A stretch of 64,000 bases of DNA from Bacteroidales bacterium. GTDB lineage: Bacteria; Bacteroidota; Bacteroidia; Bacteroidales; UBA932. Shown here piece after piece: positions 39,235 to 48,787 of this stretch (the stretch's first letter is position 1; every line of letters starts with the position of its first letter). Both the position numbers and the translations under genes were made by a program. The DNA is taken from NCBI GenBank assembly GCA_024398105.1, contig JAKSJP010000004.1, positions 62,001 through 126,000 of the forward strand, in the 5' to 3' direction. A model generated the notes under the pieces. The model saw only the letters and a list, made by a program, of their open reading frames with translations. It made no database searches and had not been told where the DNA came from.

Positions 39235-40068
39235 ATGGGAAAGAAACTAAGGAAATACCTGAAGGAATTCAGGCTCTCGATGAGGATGAAGGCTGTGCTC
39301 GCCCTTGGCGCCATAGCAGTCACTCTTCTCGTCAGCAGTATTCTTTCCGTCATGGAGTATACCAGAATGAGTGACTATGTCTCTGAGCTGATCGGTGAGA
39401 ACATCCGCAGTATCAATGTCGCACAGAGGCTTGCAAATGTCAGCAACGAGTACAATCTCGAGATCCTCACCATCATCGGCGACTCGACCAAGACGACCCT
39501 TCCTCCTTTTGACGAGGAAGAGTTCATGCGCCACTGCGACGACCTGAGGACTTCTCTCGAGACCCGCAACCTTTCAAATCTCGCCGATTCCGTAGAGTAT
39601 TCATTCTCTGCGTACATGCTTACTTCGCTTGAGCTTCCATCTGTCCTTCAGTCTGATTTCATCGATACCAGGACATGGTACTTCGACCGCCTCCAGCCGG
39701 TCTATGGAAGGCTCAGAGGCGATATCGAGAATCTCTCCGTGTCTACCTACCAGGATCTCCAGAAGAACTCAGAGACCTTCGAGAGAGGATTCTACCGAAG
39801 TGTCATCCCAGGAGCGGTCGCCGTAGCTGTCGGCCTTATGCTCGTGCTGATGCTGCTCTTCTTCATCCTCAGCTATTTCGTCAATCCTGTCTATAAGATG
39901 AACGAGGCCTTTGACGAATATAAGGCGTTCAACAAGAAGTATAGCTATACCTTCGACGGGGACGATGAGCTTTCTGACCTGAACAGGAACATCACCGAAC
40001 TTGCGGACGAGAACGCTCAGCTGCGTAAGAGACTCAGGGTGCTACGAGATGCCATGAACCAGAAATAG
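39235..40068 (+). CDS. Two-helix membrane sensor-like protein without output domain
   Basis: 277 residues from MGKKLRKYLKEF (a TTG three codons earlier is less likely). A membrane segment at about 20-42, an extracytoplasmic helical domain (45-185, with NVAQRLANVSNEYNLEI), a second membrane segment (about 190-215), then a short HAMP-like helix pair (NPVYKMNEAFDEYKAFN) and coiled coil (ELADENAQLRKRLRVL). This is the input half of a chemoreceptor or histidine kinase; no kinase or methyl-accepting domain follows. It is 21 bases before trkH, so it may sense ionic or osmotic state. Confidence 0.75.
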   Translation: MGKKLRKYLKEFRLSMRMKAVLALGAIAVTLLVSSILSVMEYTRMSDYVSELIGENIRSINVAQRLANVSNEYNLEILTIIGDSTKTTLPPFDEEEFMRHCDDLRTSLETRNLSNLADSVEYSFSAYMLTSLELPSVLQSDFIDTRTWYFDRLQPVYGRLRGDIENLSVSTYQDLQKNSETFERGFYRSVIPGAVAVAVGLMLVLMLLFFILSYFVNPVYKMNEAFDEYKAFNKKYSYTFDGDDELSDLNRNITELADENAQLRKRLRVLRDAMNQK

Positions 40069-40089
40069 TCCTGAAAACCCCTCGCGACT

Positions 40090-41544
40090 ATGAACCTGAA
40101 AGTAATACTGAGAAATGTAGGACTTGCGCTGCTCGTCAGTGCATTGTTCATGTTCCTGTCCATCCTGGTCTCGGTGTCTGAGGGCAATGACAGTGCGCTA
40201 GCAGCCCTGATGATCAGTTTCGTCATCACTTTCAGCGTGGGCGCTTTCCCTTTCATCTTCGTACGTAAGACCACTGCTATCAACCTCAAGGAAGGCTATA
40301 TGATCATCGTCATATCCTGGGTCCTGTCCTTCCTTTTCGGTATGATGCCATATCTCCTCTGGGGAGGTCCGTTCACCGTCGCCAATGCATGGTTCGAGAG
40401 CGTCTCGGGATTTACGACCACAGGAGCCACGATCCTCGATGATGTGGAGGCTTTGCCAAGAAGCCTGTTGTTCTGGAGGTCATCGACACACTTCATCGGT
40501 GGATTGGGAGTCGCGGTCTTCCTGCTGCTCATCATCCCTCAGTCGTCTCCTATGCGTCTGCGCCTGTCGTCGATGGAACTTTCGTCACTCTCCAAGGGCA
40601 GCTATGGCACGCGTACAAACAAGACTGTGTATGTGTTCACATACGTCTATCTCGCTTTCTTCGCTGCAGCTGTCGTGCTATATATGCTGGGCGGAATGCC
40701 TGCGTTTGACGCGGTCACCCATGCGTTCACGATCTGTTCGACCGGTGGATTCAGCCCTAGGACCCTGTCCATGGGATATTATGGCTCGAACTATTTCAAT
40801 ATCGTCACTACGGTCCTGATGGTGCTGGCTTCCTGCCACTATGCATTCTTCTATCTTGCAGTGGTCAATAGAAGCCTCAAGCCGTTCAACAATCCTATAC
40901 TCAAGTACTATCTCAGCATCCTTGCCGTGGCGGCTTTCCTCGTTACGGTATCCATGAAGACAAGCGGGATTGAACCGACCTGGGGAAAGGCATTGATGAC
41001 CGCGTCGTTCAACGTCGCTGCCTATTCATCTACGACCGGACTTTCGATTACTGACAACACGGGCTGGAACCCGTTCATCGTGTTCATCCTGCTGTTCCTG
41101 AGCCTGCAGTGCGGTATGGCCGGATCGACTTCAGGAGGACTCAAGGCTGACCGTGGCTTCCTCCTTTTCAAGGCGGTGCGTGACAGCGTCAAGAAGACTA
41201 TCAATCCATACAAGATCACAGACGTCCGGGTCGGCTCGAAGATCGTAAGACAGGAGGAGATATATCCGCATCTGGTATATCTTACCTTGTTCTTCTTCAT
41301 GTTCATGCTGTCTGTCGGACTCTGCTATGCACTCGGTAACGGGCAGCATTCGGTGACAGCCTCCATCGCGTCTCTCTCGAACGTGGGCCTCTCCTTCGAT
41401 GCGATTGGCAGCAGCGGAAGCTACGGCTGGATGAATTCTCCGACTAAGTTCATCCTGACTGTCGATATGTTGATGGGCCGTCTTGAGATCTATCCTGTCC
41501 TGGCCATATTCTATATTCTTCTGAACAGAAAAGAACTTAAGTAG
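40090..41544 (+). CDS. trkH: TrkH/KtrB-family potassium transporter, membrane subunit
   Basis: 484 residues with repeated membrane-pore-membrane units. Selectivity-filter loops are visible: SVSGFTTTGATIL, TICSTGGFSPRTL, AYSSTTGLS and SIASLSNVGLSF. It imports potassium across the inner membrane. A cytosolic regulatory subunit (TrkA/KtrA) is usually next to it in Bacteroides; here the neighbours are the sensor-like gene and a helicase, so the regulator lies elsewhere. The stop is immediately followed by the next ATG. Confidence 0.93.
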   Translation: MNLKVILRNVGLALLVSALFMFLSILVSVSEGNDSALAALMISFVITFSVGAFPFIFVRKTTAINLKEGYMIIVISWVLSFLFGMMPYLLWGGPFTVANAWFESVSGFTTTGATILDDVEALPRSLLFWRSSTHFIGGLGVAVFLLLIIPQSSPMRLRLSSMELSSLSKGSYGTRTNKTVYVFTYVYLAFFAAAVVLYMLGGMPAFDAVTHAFTICSTGGFSPRTLSMGYYGSNYFNIVTTVLMVLASCHYAFFYLAVVNRSLKPFNNPILKYYLSILAVAAFLVTVSMKTSGIEPTWGKALMTASFNVAAYSSTTGLSITDNTGWNPFIVFILLFLSLQCGMAGSTSGGLKADRGFLLFKAVRDSVKKTINPYKITDVRVGSKIVRQEEIYPHLVYLTLFFFMFMLSVGLCYALGNGQHSVTASIASLSNVGLSFDAIGSSGSYGWMNSPTKFILTVDMLMGRLEIYPVLAIFYILLNRKELK

Positions 41545-42987
41545 ATGGGCAGGGCTGATTTCCTATACGACAGTTTCTGCTCGAGGCTGCCTTTTGAACC
41601 TACATCCTGTCAGGATTCGCTTTTCCGCGACATCGCTGATTTCATCACTGGCGATGACGGGGACATTCTCGTCGTGAACGGTTATGCCGGCACAGGAAAG
41701 ACATCCGCGCTGGCTTCCGTCGTCTCTACGATGAAGGAACTTGAAGTACCTTGCATACTCCTTGCTCCCACCGGACGTGCCGCAAAGGTCCTTTCCTCAT
41801 ACACGCATTCTCCTGCATACACTATCCATAAGCATATCTACCGTCAGAAGAACGTAGGTGACGACGGCTTCGGCGAATTCTCGCTCTTCATGAACAAGGC
41901 GAAGAATGCTCTTTTCATCGTCGATGAGGTATCGCTTATCGGAATCGACAATGCAGGGGAGGGCCGCAGCGCCCAGTTCGGTACAGGCAACCTGCTCGAG
42001 GACCTGATAAACTTCGTCCGAAGCGGTTCAGACTGCCGTCTGATCATGGTAGGAGATTCGGCCCAGCTACCTCCGGTCGGGCTTGACAAGAGTCCGGCTC
42101 TTTCCGAGGAATACATGTCCATGGCAGGTGGAGTACGCTTTGCCACCCTTACCACAGTCGTCCGTCAGCAGGAGGAATCAGGTATCCTGCATAACGCTAC
42201 CCACATCCGTGAGATTCTCTCGGAAGAAGATTTCTTCGGCATCGAGGCTGATGAGCTTGGGCTGGAAGTCGACGGTTTCCCTGATATAGAACGCATATCG
42301 GGAGGAGAACTGATCGACGCTCTCTCGGAGGCTTATTCCAGGTACGGCGAAGACGAGACCGTCGTCCTCTGCCGTTCTAACAAGAGGGCGATACGCTACA
42401 ATGCCGGCATACGTGCCCAGGTCCAGTATCGTGAGGAAAGGCTTGTGCGAGGCGACAACCTGATGATTGTGAAGAACTGCTATCAGTTCGTCGATGATGT
42501 GGAGAATATGGACTACATCGCCAACGGTGACATGGCGAAGCTTGAGAAGATTTCCCGTTTTGAGGAGCGTTATGGCCTTCATTTCGCAGAGGCCCGCCTC
42601 CGTTTCCCGGACTATGACGACCAGGAGATCTTAGCGAAGGTCTGCCTTGACACGCTTGAGTCAGAATCAGCCTCTCTTACCTACGAGCAGCAGAACAGGC
42701 TCTATCAGGGAGTCCTGGAAGACTATTCGCATCTGACGACGAAGAAAAAGCGTTACGATGCCGTCAGGGAAGATCCTTTCTACAATGCATTGCAGCTCAA
42801 GTATGCCGATGCGATAACCTGCCATAAATCCCAGGGCGGACAGTGGCAATGCGTGTTCATAGACAATCCGTTCTGGCAGGACGAACTTGTGGAAGATGAC
42901 CTGAAGTGGCTCTACACGGCGATCACTCGAGCTGTGGACAAAGTATATCTCGTAAACTTCAAAGACAATCTATTTACTAAACAATAA
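41545..42987 (+). CDS. RecD-like superfamily 1 DNA helicase
   Basis: 480 residues. Walker A GYAGTGKTS, Walker B LFIVDEVS, motif III GDSAQLPPVG, and the C-terminal UvrD-like motif ITCHKSQGGQWQCVF with LYTAITRAVDKVYLV. It lacks the long N-terminal region of true RecD and RecD2, so it is a compact RecD-like 5'-3' helicase family member, common in Bacteroidota. It probably works in DNA repair or recombination. It begins directly after the trkH stop and five bases before the secreted hydrolase, an operon of unrelated functions. Confidence 0.88.
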   Translation: MGRADFLYDSFCSRLPFEPTSCQDSLFRDIADFITGDDGDILVVNGYAGTGKTSALASVVSTMKELEVPCILLAPTGRAAKVLSSYTHSPAYTIHKHIYRQKNVGDDGFGEFSLFMNKAKNALFIVDEVSLIGIDNAGEGRSAQFGTGNLLEDLINFVRSGSDCRLIMVGDSAQLPPVGLDKSPALSEEYMSMAGGVRFATLTTVVRQQEESGILHNATHIREILSEEDFFGIEADELGLEVDGFPDIERISGGELIDALSEAYSRYGEDETVVLCRSNKRAIRYNAGIRAQVQYREERLVRGDNLMIVKNCYQFVDDVENMDYIANGDMAKLEKISRFEERYGLHFAEARLRFPDYDDQEILAKVCLDTLESESASLTYEQQNRLYQGVLEDYSHLTTKKKRYDAVREDPFYNALQLKYADAITCHKSQGGQWQCVFIDNPFWQDELVEDDLKWLYTAITRAVDKVYLVNFKDNLFTKQ

Positions 42988-42992
42988 TAACA

Positions 42993-44069
42993 ATGAACAC
43001 AAAAAAGATTCTCGCATTTGCTGCTGCAGTCGCAGTGTCATGTGCACTGTGCTCAGCGCAGACAACTCAGGTCCAGGTCATCGAGAACGGTGGTACCGGT
43101 CCTTACAAGTCAGTCGCTGTCGGAGACGAAAGTCTTCCTACACACATCATCTATCGTCCTCAGAACCTTGAGGCAGCCGTGGCACAGAACGGAGGAAAGC
43201 TTCCTGTCATCGTCTATGCAAACGGTGCATGTGTGAACAACAGCCTTGAGATGAGCCGCCTCCTCAGCGAGGTCGCTTCATACGGCTATGTCATCCTCGC
43301 CATCGGACCTTACGAGGAGTATTCAGACGAGAAATTCTACAACCAGTGGAAGGGTGTCGTAAAGGGTTCATATCCTTCGACAAAGGAAGTGCTCGTAATG
43401 GGTAACGGAGAGAGAGTCTTCGCCTATACAGCCGAGGAGAGAGAGGCTCAGAGATTGGAAAGAGAGGCAGCACGTGCTGCTGCAGCCGCTGCGGCAAAGA
43501 AGGCTCCTAAGAAGAACGCCGCTCCTGCACCTGCTCCATTCCGCACATATCCTAAGCAGATGCTCGAGGCTATCGACTGGATCACTGACCAGGCTGCTAC
43601 AAAGACCAGCGAGTACTACCACATGGTAGATCTCGACAAGATTGCTGCCATGGGCCAGTCTTGCGGTGGCGCACAGACCCTCGCAGTCGCTCATGACCCA
43701 AGAATCAAGACCTGCGTCATGCTCAACACCGGTATCGGTGAAAACTCCATGCAGGGCGTAGACAAGAACTGCCTTGAGAGCCTCCATACTCCTATGTTCT
43801 ATATGATCGGCGGTCCTGTGGACATCGCTTACAAGAACGCGCAGGGTGACTATGACAACATCAAGGACCTTCCTATCGTCATGGCTAACTCCCTCGACGG
43901 CCACTCAGGTACCTACTACGAGAAGAACGGCGGTCCTTACGCTGTCGCTGCCCGCAAGTGGCTCGACTGGCAGCTCAAGGGCAAGGTGGGAGAGTCTGCA
44001 ATGTTCCTCGACGACGAGTACGAGGCTAAGTTCTACCCGGCTTGGACCTTCGTAAGGAAGAACTGGTAA
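42993..44069 (+). CDS. Secreted alpha/beta-hydrolase, dienelactone-hydrolase/PETase-like fold
   Basis: 358 residues; MNTKKILAFAAAVAVSCALCSAQ is a Sec signal. LPVIVYANGACVNN is the oxyanion-side strand, and the nucleophile Ser lies in MGQSCGGAQT; His is in DGHSGTYYEKNGG and an Asp in GGPVDIAY. An Ala/Lys-rich charged insert (EREAARAAAAAAAKKAPKKN) near residues 150-175 is unusual and may be a flexible loop. It is probably an esterase on an unknown substrate. It ends 26 bases before the first palindrome of repeat element A, whose first hairpin could be its terminator. Confidence 0.83.
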   Translation: MNTKKILAFAAAVAVSCALCSAQTTQVQVIENGGTGPYKSVAVGDESLPTHIIYRPQNLEAAVAQNGGKLPVIVYANGACVNNSLEMSRLLSEVASYGYVILAIGPYEEYSDEKFYNQWKGVVKGSYPSTKEVLVMGNGERVFAYTAEEREAQRLEREAARAAAAAAAKKAPKKNAAPAPAPFRTYPKQMLEAIDWITDQAATKTSEYYHMVDLDKIAAMGQSCGGAQTLAVAHDPRIKTCVMLNTGIGENSMQGVDKNCLESLHTPMFYMIGGPVDIAYKNAQGDYDNIKDLPIVMANSLDGHSGTYYEKNGGPYAVAARKWLDWQLKGKVGESAMFLDDEYEAKFYPAWTFVRKNW

Positions 44070-44094
44070 GCTTCTGACAGACAGAAAAGCTAGC

Positions 44095-44213
44095 GACCTA
44101 GGTCGGCTGAAAATGCCGTGACCTAGGTCGCTTTGTTTTTGTAATAAACTGTATATCAGTATGTTCTGTATTCTGGGTGACCTAGGTCGGGCACGTTTCG
44201 TCTGACCTAGGTC
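44095..44213. repeat. Tetra-palindrome element, copy A
   Basis: Four exact GACCTAGGTC palindromes at 44095, 44120, 44179 and 44204, spaced 25, 59 and 25 bases. Copies 1 and 2 with flanks form a 13-plus-3 base-pair hairpin (AGC...GGC / GCC...GCT) followed by CTTTGTTTTTG. The middle spacer holds a small ACTG/CAGT hairpin. Copy B at 59194-59312 has the same spacing. It lies between two convergent genes. Confidence 0.9.
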
Positions 44214-44224
44214 GCGCACAGAAT

Positions 44225-45490
44225 TTAGAGAATCGTGCAGGCGTGAGGAGCGAGGGTCGCTGAAAGCTCTGTGCCCGGGACGGTGATTGTCTGCTCTTCC
44301 TCGCCGATGTTGAAGAGAGCATGGTAGGTCTTGCCCTCGACTGTAGAAGCGACGATGAGCTGACCGTTCTCGTTGAGCACCTGGTGTACGTTCTCGCCGT
44401 ACTTGTTGAGCTTGAGAAGGGTCTCGTCGGTGAGAAGAGAGAGGGTGAAGTCATCCATTGAAGGGAGGTCGCCTCCGTACATGAGAGGTGAGCGGAAGAT
44501 GCAGAAGAAGGTCATGAGTGACTTCTGCTCGTCCGGGGTAAGTCTGGTAGGACGGTCCTCGCCACGCTCGCCGCGGATTGAAAGACGGCCGAGAGGAATC
44601 ATGTCGCAGTCTGGCCATGTGCCGCCTCCGATATAGTCATACCAGCCCTGGGCAACTCTCATGAGGTTTGTGACATCTCCCCAGATATCCCATACGTCGT
44701 TGACCATTCTCCACATGTTTGCATGATTCTCAAGATGGTCCGCAAACTGAACCGGGGTTGGGCCAGGGGATGTGCTGAGCACGATAGGGCGGCCGCACTG
44801 GTCGATAGCACGACGGATGAGTCCGATCTCCTCGAGATGGTATGGAGATGAAAGGTCGTCGATCTTCACATAGTCGACACCCCATGAAGCATAGAGGTCG
44901 AAAAGCGAGTTATAATACTCCTGCGCACCTGGCTGAGAAGCATCTACTGACTTGTTGTCTCTGAGCCATCTGCAGAGTCTGTCATTGCTATAGATCATAT
45001 CTGCTGTGATTCCATTGGTGCCCTTGATAGGCATCTTGTTCTCTACAGCGACATTTGAGATACCTCTCATGAGGTGGATACCGAACTTGAGGCCCTTGCC
45101 ATGGATATAGTCAGCGAGCGGCTTGAATCCCTTGCCGCCTGCAGCTGAAGGGAACCTGTTCTCTGCAGGGATGTAGCGGCCCCACTCGTCGAGTGAGTAG
45201 ATAGGGTCGGTCTGGTTGTATCCGCCTGCCTTGTCGTTGGCTACGAACCAGCGGATGTCGACGATTACATACTCCCATCCGTACTTGAGAAGGTTCTCGG
45301 CCATGTAGTCGGCATTGGCCTTCACTTCTGATTCAACAACTGTAGGACCATAGCAGTCCCAGCTGTTCCAACCCATAGGTGGGGTAGGAGCCCAGTCGCG
45401 GAAGTCCCCAGAGGAGCTCTGCTTTCCGCCACCGCACGATGTGAGCACGCCCATCACCGCGATTGCTGCAATAATTAAGGATCTTTTCAT
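44225..45490 (-). CDS. Glycoside hydrolase family 27 (alpha-galactosidase-type), lipoprotein
   Basis: 421 residues; MKRSLIIAAIAVMGVLTSC is a lipoprotein signal with a GGGK linker. The GH27 barrel starts with TPPMGWNSWDCYG; the nucleophile is Asp211 in YVKIDD and the probable acid/base Asp265 in MVNDVWDIWG. A beta-sandwich C-terminal domain follows from about 340. GH27 enzymes remove alpha-galactose (or sometimes beta-arabinopyranose) from side chains. It is 50 bases downstream of the methyltransferase gene on the same strand, and convergent with the secreted hydrolase across element A. Confidence 0.91.
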   Translation of the reverse strand: MKRSLIIAAIAVMGVLTSCGGGKQSSSGDFRDWAPTPPMGWNSWDCYGPTVVESEVKANADYMAENLLKYGWEYVIVDIRWFVANDKAGGYNQTDPIYSLDEWGRYIPAENRFPSAAGGKGFKPLADYIHGKGLKFGIHLMRGISNVAVENKMPIKGTNGITADMIYSNDRLCRWLRDNKSVDASQPGAQEYYNSLFDLYASWGVDYVKIDDLSSPYHLEEIGLIRRAIDQCGRPIVLSTSPGPTPVQFADHLENHANMWRMVNDVWDIWGDVTNLMRVAQGWYDYIGGGTWPDCDMIPLGRLSIRGERGEDRPTRLTPDEQKSLMTFFCIFRSPLMYGGDLPSMDDFTLSLLTDETLLKLNKYGENVHQVLNENGQLIVASTVEGKTYHALFNIGEEEQTITVPGTELSATLAPHACTIL

Positions 45491-45540
45491 CTTGAATTGA
45501 TATTAGTTGGTTTGTAATTATCTGTTTCGCTATGAGTGGA

Positions 45541-46857
45541 TCAAGTCCTGGGACGTGTCACCAGCAACAGGTTCTCCGATGCGGAATCCTTCCAGTCTAC
45601 CTTGATTCCGAAAACATGCGGTACAACTTCATGTCCTTCAGTCTTCTTCGCTTTCTTTGGCGAAAGACCCATCTTCTTGCCCAGTTCCTCACTTGTCAGA
45701 GGAATGTTCCTTGCCGTTACGTCTGCCCATCCCAGCTTGTCGCCGACTGACTTGATGGACCTTTTGTCGAGAGTATGGACCTCGTCGATCTGGAAGGTCT
45801 TTCCGAAAGGCATGATGCTTTCCGCCGTTCCGGGACCATGGTACCCTGCATTGCCGTCTTCCCCTGCCAGGTAGAGATTGGTGAATCGTCCTAGCTTCAC
45901 AAGATTGAACCTGTCACACAGGCTGTTCGGTACGCCAGCCTTGCCGAGCGCCTTCCCGGGCTCGAAGAGGGTCATCCCGACAAGCCCGCCGGTGCCCCCT
46001 GGCAATCCGGCACCGTCCTCAGGTGCTCCAATGGCTTTCCTAGGGAGAACGGCCGACGCACGGCGTTCCTCCTCAGGGTCGAACTCAATCGTATTTCCCG
46101 AGTCATGCACGAATAGCCTGTATGGCTCGCCACGGCTTTCCCTGTCCATCAGTATCAGCAGCTCCTTGCATTCACCTCCGGTCGCAACTGTGTGGACCTC
46201 AGTGACATTGCCCAGCCTTTCCACAGCCATCGTGATGTCTGCCATCGGCGAGAGCTTGAGGAATATCCAGCGGCAGATCGCGAAGATCTCGTCCTTCAGT
46301 CCTAGCACGTCCGGCTGGCAGTCCTCGATCAGGAAAACCTTCTTCCCGGACTCAGACCTTCGGGCGGGATCCATGAACACGACGTCCGGTCCGAAACCGT
46401 CAAGGACCTCACTGACATTGCCCGGCTCTACCATCATGGATCTGGTCTTTATGTTCATGGTACCTAGCGCGGCGAAGTTTTCCCGCACGCTTTCGGAAAG
46501 GAGCCCGTCGGCCTCGTTGTGGAGCACGGCTTCGGACCTTCGGGCAAGGTACCATGAATCTACTCCCAGCCCGCCGGTCAGGTCGGCTATCCTTTTCCAT
46601 CCCATCCTTTCGGCTATTGACGCCTTATATGCGGCCGTGGCGGCAGAACTGCACTGTTCGGTACAGAGGCGGGTAGGGTAGAGCAGGTCGCTCCTCGAAC
46701 CCCATTCAGGGACTTTCGCGACGATCCTTCGGCGTCCTTCTATAGTGTTGACAGCCAGGTCGATGTCGATTGAAGGCCACTTCCTGCGTGAAAGAAGCAG
46801 CTTGGTCGTGTCGTCGTCCTGGTGCTCGGTTATGAATTGTCGGAGGATGTGGTCCAT
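45541..46857 (-). CDS. Class I SAM-dependent methyltransferase with THUMP-like C-terminal domain
   Basis: 438 residues. An N-terminal helical part is followed by the SAM-binding motif IADLTGGLGVDSWYLARR and the catalytic-loop-like VFMDPARRSESG, as in RNA methyltransferases. The C-terminal third (about 310-430) matches the THUMP-like domain found with this enzyme in Bacteroidota. It probably modifies rRNA or tRNA, but the target base is unknown. A minus-strand TATTTTTG box lies at 46889-46896, and it is divergent from the phosphohexomutase gene. Confidence 0.85.
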   Translation of the reverse strand: MDHILRQFITEHQDDDTTKLLLSRRKWPSIDIDLAVNTIEGRRRIVAKVPEWGSRSDLLYPTRLCTEQCSSAATAAYKASIAERMGWKRIADLTGGLGVDSWYLARRSEAVLHNEADGLLSESVRENFAALGTMNIKTRSMMVEPGNVSEVLDGFGPDVVFMDPARRSESGKKVFLIEDCQPDVLGLKDEIFAICRWIFLKLSPMADITMAVERLGNVTEVHTVATGGECKELLILMDRESRGEPYRLFVHDSGNTIEFDPEEERRASAVLPRKAIGAPEDGAGLPGGTGGLVGMTLFEPGKALGKAGVPNSLCDRFNLVKLGRFTNLYLAGEDGNAGYHGPGTAESIMPFGKTFQIDEVHTLDKRSIKSVGDKLGWADVTARNIPLTSEELGKKMGLSPKKAKKTEGHEVVPHVFGIKVDWKDSASENLLLVTRPRT

Positions 46858-46888
46858 TGATTGTCGGAAGCTTACCCTATTTGCTTTA

Positions 46889-46926
46889 CAAAAATAGCCA
46901 TAATATGAATTATTTTCATATATTTG
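46889..46926. promoter_or_regulatory. Divergent -7 boxes between methyltransferase and phosphohexomutase
   Basis: TATTTTTG on the minus strand at 46889-46896 and TATATTTG on the plus strand at 46919-46926, each about 30-40 bases from its start codon. No ideal -33 TTG. Confidence 0.5.
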
Positions 46927-46967
46927 TTATCTGGTAAAATACTAAAACTCTAAAAAATAATCATCAT

Positions 46968-48635
46968 ATGGCACAGGATTACATGGAAGTTGTAAAACAG
47001 TGGCTCGAGGGTGACTTCGACCAGGAAACAAAAATGAAGGTTCTCGAACTCCGCAATAACGATCCGGTAGGTCTGGAGGATGCGTTCTACCGTAACCTCG
47101 AATTCGGTACAGGCGGTCTTCGCGGTATCATGGGCGTAGGTACCAACAGAATGAACAAGTACACTGTCGGTATGGCTACCCAGGGCCTCGCAAACTATAT
47201 CAAGGCTCACGTACAGGGTGACGACATCCGCGTCGCTATCTCTTTCGACAGCCGTAACAACAGCAAGCTTTTCGCCAAGATCACAGCTGACGTTCTTTGC
47301 GCAAACGGCCTTCATGTATTCCTCTTCGACAACATCCGTCCTACACCTGAGCTCAGCTACGCTATCCGCAAGGTCGGCGCTACTGCCGGTGTGATGGTCA
47401 CTGCCTCGCACAACCCTAAGGAGTACAACGGCTACAAGGTATTCTGGGCAGACGGCGGTCAGATCACCTCTCCAGTCGATACAGAGGTAGTCGCTGAGGT
47501 TGCCAAGATCACCGATCCTTCAATGGTGAAGTTCGTACCAGGTGAGGATGCCGGCAAGATCGACGTGATGGGCAAGGAAATCGATGAGGCTTATGTAAAT
47601 GACCTCCTCTCACTCTGCCTCAGCCCTGAGTCAGTAGCAAGACACGCCGATGAGATCAAGCTCGTCTATACTCCACTCCACGGCTGCGGTGTGAGACTCG
47701 TGCCTGAGTGCCTCAGAAGAATGGGCTTCAAGAATATCTACAACATCCCGGAGCAGGATGTCAGCGACGGTGATTTCCCTACAGTAGTTTCTCCTAACCC
47801 TGAGGAGCCTGCAGCAATGAAGATGGCCATTGACCTCGCAAACAAGGTTGGTGCTGACATCGTCCTCGCAACAGACCCTGACGCAGACCGTATGGGTATC
47901 GCAGTACGCGACAATGACGGAAACATCGTACAGTTCAACGGTAACCAGACCGCTGCTGTCATGACATATTACATCCTCAACCGCTGGAAGGATCTCGGTA
48001 AGCTTGACGGAACAAAGTACATCGTCAAGACCATCGTTACCACAGAGCTTCTCCGTGAGATCGCTGCCGGATTCGGTGTGAAGTGCTACGACGTGCTCAC
48101 AGGCTTCAAGTACATCGCTGAGGTTGTCAAGAAGAACGAGGCTACAGGTGAGTTCATCTGCGGTGGTGAGGAGAGCTTCGGCTTCAACGTAGGCCAGTAT
48201 GTACGTGACAAGGATGGCCAGGTTGCTGCCATGATGGTCGCTGAGGCTGCTGCATGGGCTGCAGACCAGGGTCTTACAATCTACCAGCTCCTCCAGAAGA
48301 TCTACAAGGAGTATGGCTACCGCAAGGAAGGCCTTACCTCTATCGTCCGCAAGGGCAAGAGCGGTGCTGAGGAGATCCAGCAGATGATGGTTGACTTCCG
48401 TCAGAACCCTCCTAAGGACCTTCTAGGTTCTCCTGTCACAAAGGTCATCGATTATCTCGAACCTGAGAAGACAGGCCAGCCTAAGTCTAACGTCCTCCAG
48501 TTCTTCGATGAGGCAGGTGACGTCGTGTCTATCCGTCCTTCAGGTACCGAGCCTAAGATCAAGTTCTACTTCGGTGCAAAGGGCGCAGACGCAGACCAGA
48601 AGCTCGTAGACCTCAAGGCTCAGCTCATCAAGTAG
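46968..48635 (+). CDS. Alpha-D-phosphohexomutase (phosphoglucomutase/phosphomannomutase)
   Basis: 555 residues. All four signature loops are present: phosphoserine loop TASHNPKEYNG, metal loop ATDPDADRMG, sugar loop GGEESFG and phosphate loop RPSGTEPKIK. The N-terminal FGTGGLRGIMG is typical of the larger PGM2-like group. It interconverts hexose 1- and 6-phosphates in the cytoplasm, feeding glycogen, capsule and envelope sugar synthesis. Codon bias is strong. It is monocistronic and is followed by the repeat locus. Confidence 0.93.
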   Translation: MAQDYMEVVKQWLEGDFDQETKMKVLELRNNDPVGLEDAFYRNLEFGTGGLRGIMGVGTNRMNKYTVGMATQGLANYIKAHVQGDDIRVAISFDSRNNSKLFAKITADVLCANGLHVFLFDNIRPTPELSYAIRKVGATAGVMVTASHNPKEYNGYKVFWADGGQITSPVDTEVVAEVAKITDPSMVKFVPGEDAGKIDVMGKEIDEAYVNDLLSLCLSPESVARHADEIKLVYTPLHGCGVRLVPECLRRMGFKNIYNIPEQDVSDGDFPTVVSPNPEEPAAMKMAIDLANKVGADIVLATDPDADRMGIAVRDNDGNIVQFNGNQTAAVMTYYILNRWKDLGKLDGTKYIVKTIVTTELLREIAAGFGVKCYDVLTGFKYIAEVVKKNEATGEFICGGEESFGFNVGQYVRDKDGQVAAMMVAEAAAWAADQGLTIYQLLQKIYKEYGYRKEGLTSIVRKGKSGAEEIQQMMVDFRQNPPKDLLGSPVTKVIDYLEPEKTGQPKSNVLQFFDEAGDVVSIRPSGTEPKIKFYFGAKGADADQKLVDLKAQLIK

Positions 48636-48697
48636 CTTATACTACGGCGTATATGCATTTCAGTTCGGCATCTACGCCGAATAATGCTGAATAAATA

Positions 48698-48771
48698 ACA
48701 AAGAGGCCAGATGGCCAGGGCTCCCAAAAGAGTTTGGGAATAGGTCGCCCTGATCCACCTGGTCTCTTTGT
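48698..48771 (+). repeat. Long imperfect hairpin S1
   Basis: Outer stem of 13 pairs (ACAAAGAGGCCAG with CTGGTCTCTTTGT, one G-U), then CAGGGC/GCCCTG, then an inner hairpin TCCCAAA-AGAG-TTTGGGA with an asymmetric ATAGGTC side. The core at 48718-48751 is related to the reverse complement of the S2 core. Confidence 0.85.
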
Positions 48772-48787
48772 ATGTTCCTGTCTGCAA

